From assembly GCF_900114155.1 (NCBI RefSeq), contig NZ_FOSC01000001.1, positions 186,001 through 250,000 of the forward strand: a DNA stretch of 64,000 nt, read 5' to 3'. The translations under genes and the position numbers were made by a program. This DNA comes from Marinobacter persicus. Its GTDB lineage: Bacteria; Pseudomonadota; Gammaproteobacteria; Pseudomonadales; Oleiphilaceae. Under the pieces are notes generated by a model, which worked only from the letters and a program-made list of their open reading frames with translations, was not told the DNA's origin and searched no databases. The first letter of the stretch is position 1. Every line of letters starts with the position of its first letter. Of the stretch, positions 62,281 to 64,000 are shown piece after piece.

Positions 62281-62930
62281 GATTCGTCCATTTCCTTTTC
62301 CAGGTTGAGCGATTCCACCGCATCGCCCCAGCCATCAATCACGGTCTGAATCTGACCACGGTTCTGCTCCATCTCCTGGGCGAAGCGGTCCCGGAATGCC
62401 AGACCAATATTGACCCCTTCAACAATCACATTCTCCATCAGCCAGCGACCTTCACCGGTCTTGTACATGGAATAGGTGATGGCGTAGCGATTGCCGTCCG
62501 AGGACGTCAGCTGCATCTGCACCGAAGCGCGGTTACTGTTGTCTGGCAGGATCTCCACGTCCTGCACCGCCATTTCAAAGTTATCGGATTCCACCAGCGC
62601 CTGGGCGTAAGCGTCGAACAGGCTGCGTTTGAAGCGTTCGACAAAATCGTCACGCTGTTCCGGCGTGGTCTGGCGGGCATAGCGGCCCATCACCCGGGCG
62701 GCGATGCGGCGGAAATCAACGAACTCGTCCAGGGTTTCTTCCATTAACCGGTAAAAGGCCTGAGGATCTTCCTCGAACAGGCCCTTTTCTTCGGTCAGCT
62801 TTTGAACCAGTTTCTGGGTATTTTCATCCACATACACCCGCAACTCTTCTTCGGCGCTGGCGCGGGCCTGGCCGGCGGCCAGCACCAGCATGGCCAGAAT
62901 CAGTAAAACTCGTGCTTTAAGTGCGCGCAT
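62277..62930 (-). CDS. mlaC: MlaC, periplasmic phospholipid-binding protein
   Basis: A 217-residue protein with a signal peptide (MRALKARVLLILAMLVLAAG). The mature part is the Ttg2/MlaC (YrbC) domain, with YARQTTPEQRDDFVERFKRSL. It carries phospholipid between MlaA and MlaD. A four-base overlap with mlaB. Confidence 0.92.
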   Translation of the reverse strand: MRALKARVLLILAMLVLAAGQARASAEEELRVYVDENTQKLVQKLTEEKGLFEEDPQAFYRLMEETLDEFVDFRRIAARVMGRYARQTTPEQRDDFVERFKRSLFDAYAQALVESDNFEMAVQDVEILPDNSNRASVQMQLTSSDGNRYAITYSMYKTGEGRWLMENVIVEGVNIGLAFRDRFAQEMEQNRGQIQTVIDGWGDAVESLNLEKEMDES

Positions 62931-62969
62931 GTTGGTCTCCTTGGTCAGGTTGTCCGGTTCCGTTCTGCC

Positions 62970-63419
62970 TCATCGGCCGGAAGCAAAGTTACTGATCAGC
63001 CGCTCCAGATTCATGGCCGACTGGGTCGAATAAAAGGTATCACCCGGTTGCAGCGACTCCATATCACCGCCCACCGAAACATCAATATACTGGTCACCCA
63101 GCAATCCGGATGTGCGGATGACGGCGGCACTGTCAGCGGGGATGTTGTCAACGTCCGCATCAATGGCCATTTTCACCCTCGCCTGGAAGGTTTCCTTGTC
63201 GAGCGTCACCGATTCAATGGTGCCGATGGTCACACCGGCCATGGCCACCCGGCTCCGGGGTGCCAGACCACCGGAATCGTTGAAGTTGGCATACAGCGTG
63301 TAGCGGTCGCTGGTGGCCTGCGGCGACAGGCCGCTGACCTGCAGCGCCAGGAATAACAACGCGGCCAACCCGGCAATCATGAACAGACCGACGATCACTT
63401 CAATACTTCTGTTGCCCAT
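62970..63419 (-). CDS. mlaD: MlaD, MCE-domain substrate-binding subunit
   Basis: A 149-residue protein with one N-terminal membrane helix (about 7-27) and one MCE domain (about 36-115; VAMAGVTIGTIESV, TSGLLGDQYIDVSVGG). Forms the hexameric ring that takes phospholipids in the periplasm. 23 bases downstream of mlaE. Confidence 0.93.
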   Translation of the reverse strand: MGNRSIEVIVGLFMIAGLAALLFLALQVSGLSPQATSDRYTLYANFNDSGGLAPRSRVAMAGVTIGTIESVTLDKETFQARVKMAIDADVDNIPADSAAVIRTSGLLGDQYIDVSVGGDMESLQPGDTFYSTQSAMNLERLISNFASGR

Positions 63420-63442
63420 GGCAGGCTCCCTGAATAACTTGG

Positions 63443-64000
63443 TCAGAAATCACCAAACATAACGGCGGTCAGCGCGAAATCCAGCCCCAGCACCGCCAAT
63501 GATGAGTAGACAACGGTTTTGGTGGTGGCCGAACTGATGCCGGCCGAGGTCGGCAGGCAATCATACCCCTGGTACACCGCAATCCAGGCACAGACAAACC
63601 CGAATACCACGCTCTTGACCAGCCCGTTGAGTACGTCATCAACGAAGTCCACCGAGCTTTGCATGTTGCCCCAGTAGGCACCGTCAAACACGCCCAGCCA
63701 TTCCACGCCCACCAGCATGCCACCCCAGATACCCACGACGGTGAAAATCACCGCCAGCACCGGCATGGCGATAAAGCCGGCCCACAGCCGGGGCGCTATC
63801 ACCCGGCGCAGCGGGTCCACCCCCATCATTTCCATGCTGGAGAGTTGCTCGGTGGCTTTCATCAGGCCAATTTCGGCGGTCAACGCCGACCCCGCCCGGC
63901 CGGCAAACAACAGCGCCGTGACCACCGGCCCCAGTTCCCGCACCAGCGTGAGCGCAATCATCTGGCCAATGGCCGATTCGGAACCGAAATCACTGAGAAT
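63443..64000 (-). CDS. mlaE: MlaE, permease of the phospholipid transporter (partial, runs off right edge)
   Basis: The C-terminal 185 residues of the permease are present; the frame continues upstream of 64000 (reading [23 protein letters not shown] at the cut has no stop). The conserved [19 protein letters not shown] motif and several membrane helices (about 40-65, 95-120 and 150-180 of the visible part) are seen. The N-terminus and mlaF would lie to the right. Confidence 0.93.
   Translation of the reverse strand: MLSDFGSESAIGQMIALTLVRELGPVVTALLFAGRAGSALTAEIGLMKATEQLSSMEMMGVDPLRRVIAPRLWAGFIAMPVLAVIFTVVGIWGGMLVGVEWLGVFDGAYWGNMQSSVDFVDDVLNGLVKSVVFGFVCAWIAVYQGYDCLPTSAGISSATTKTVVYSSLAVLGLDFALTAVMFGDF

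Overview
The window looks like the chromosome of a marine gammaproteobacterium, most likely Marinobacter or a close relative. This is inferred from gene order and protein flavour: mla-ibaG-murA-hisGDC, pilA/pilBCD-coaE, zapE/zapG, a YfaZ-type porin and a Bax-type glucosaminidase. No rRNA or tRNA gene was seen.

Region 1 (1-8.1 kb, minus strand) is an accessory, polysaccharide-associated region. Two RfaH 'ops' sites (1004-1015 and 8108-8119) stand in the leaders of a MarR-type EPS regulator gene and a wzz-type chain-length gene. Each of these is followed by a copy of the same beta-CASP metallo-hydrolase gene, the left copy running off the window. Between the two copies lie a zeta-type toxin with a small upstream partner, a membrane protein, and a tightly coupled three-gene cassette (TIGR04255 protein, HTH protein, 'QDCDI' protein). 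The ops-binding regulator RfaH is encoded at 31.5-32.0 kb.

Region 2 (8.4-31.2 kb) holds a 7TMR-DISM hybrid kinase. Facing it is a two-partner secretion operon: a 5842-residue LktA/FHA-like adhesin, its FhaC/ShlB-type transporter, and a SapC-family protein.

Region 3 (31.5-39.5 kb) carries rfaH, a cysQ-like phosphatase, a REP-associated tyrosine transposase (RAYT), a third beta-CASP hydrolase, a dihaem cytochrome c, a glutaredoxin-like protein, a lipoprotein, a HEPN/MNT pair and a DUF2283/DUF4258 pair. Six near-identical palindromes based on GGGGTCGGGTAC lie between these genes and one more lies just after rfaH; diverged relatives occur at 7.2 and 46.6 kb. A 255-bp direct repeat (MNT 3' end + palindrome + pilin tail) brackets the DUF pair.

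Region 4 (39.5-47.3 kb) is the type IV pilus locus: two pilins, each with a sigma-54-like -24/-12 site, a PglL/O-antigen-ligase-like protein between them, then pilB, pilC, pilD and coaE. The coaE frame contains two unrelated palindromic repeats, both apparently translated.

Region 5 (47.3-64 kb) is mostly housekeeping: a beta-barrel-like protein, trmO, a second hybrid kinase, yfaZ, a glucosaminidase, an acyltransferase, zapE and zapG, a Nif3 protein, and then hisC, hisD, hisG, murA, ibaG, mlaB, mlaC, mlaD and mlaE (minus strand, mlaE cut by the edge). Four copies of a compact structured repeat with long near-perfect outer arms and NGGA hairpin loops lie between 55.8 and 59.7 kb. They are the least explained structure in the window.
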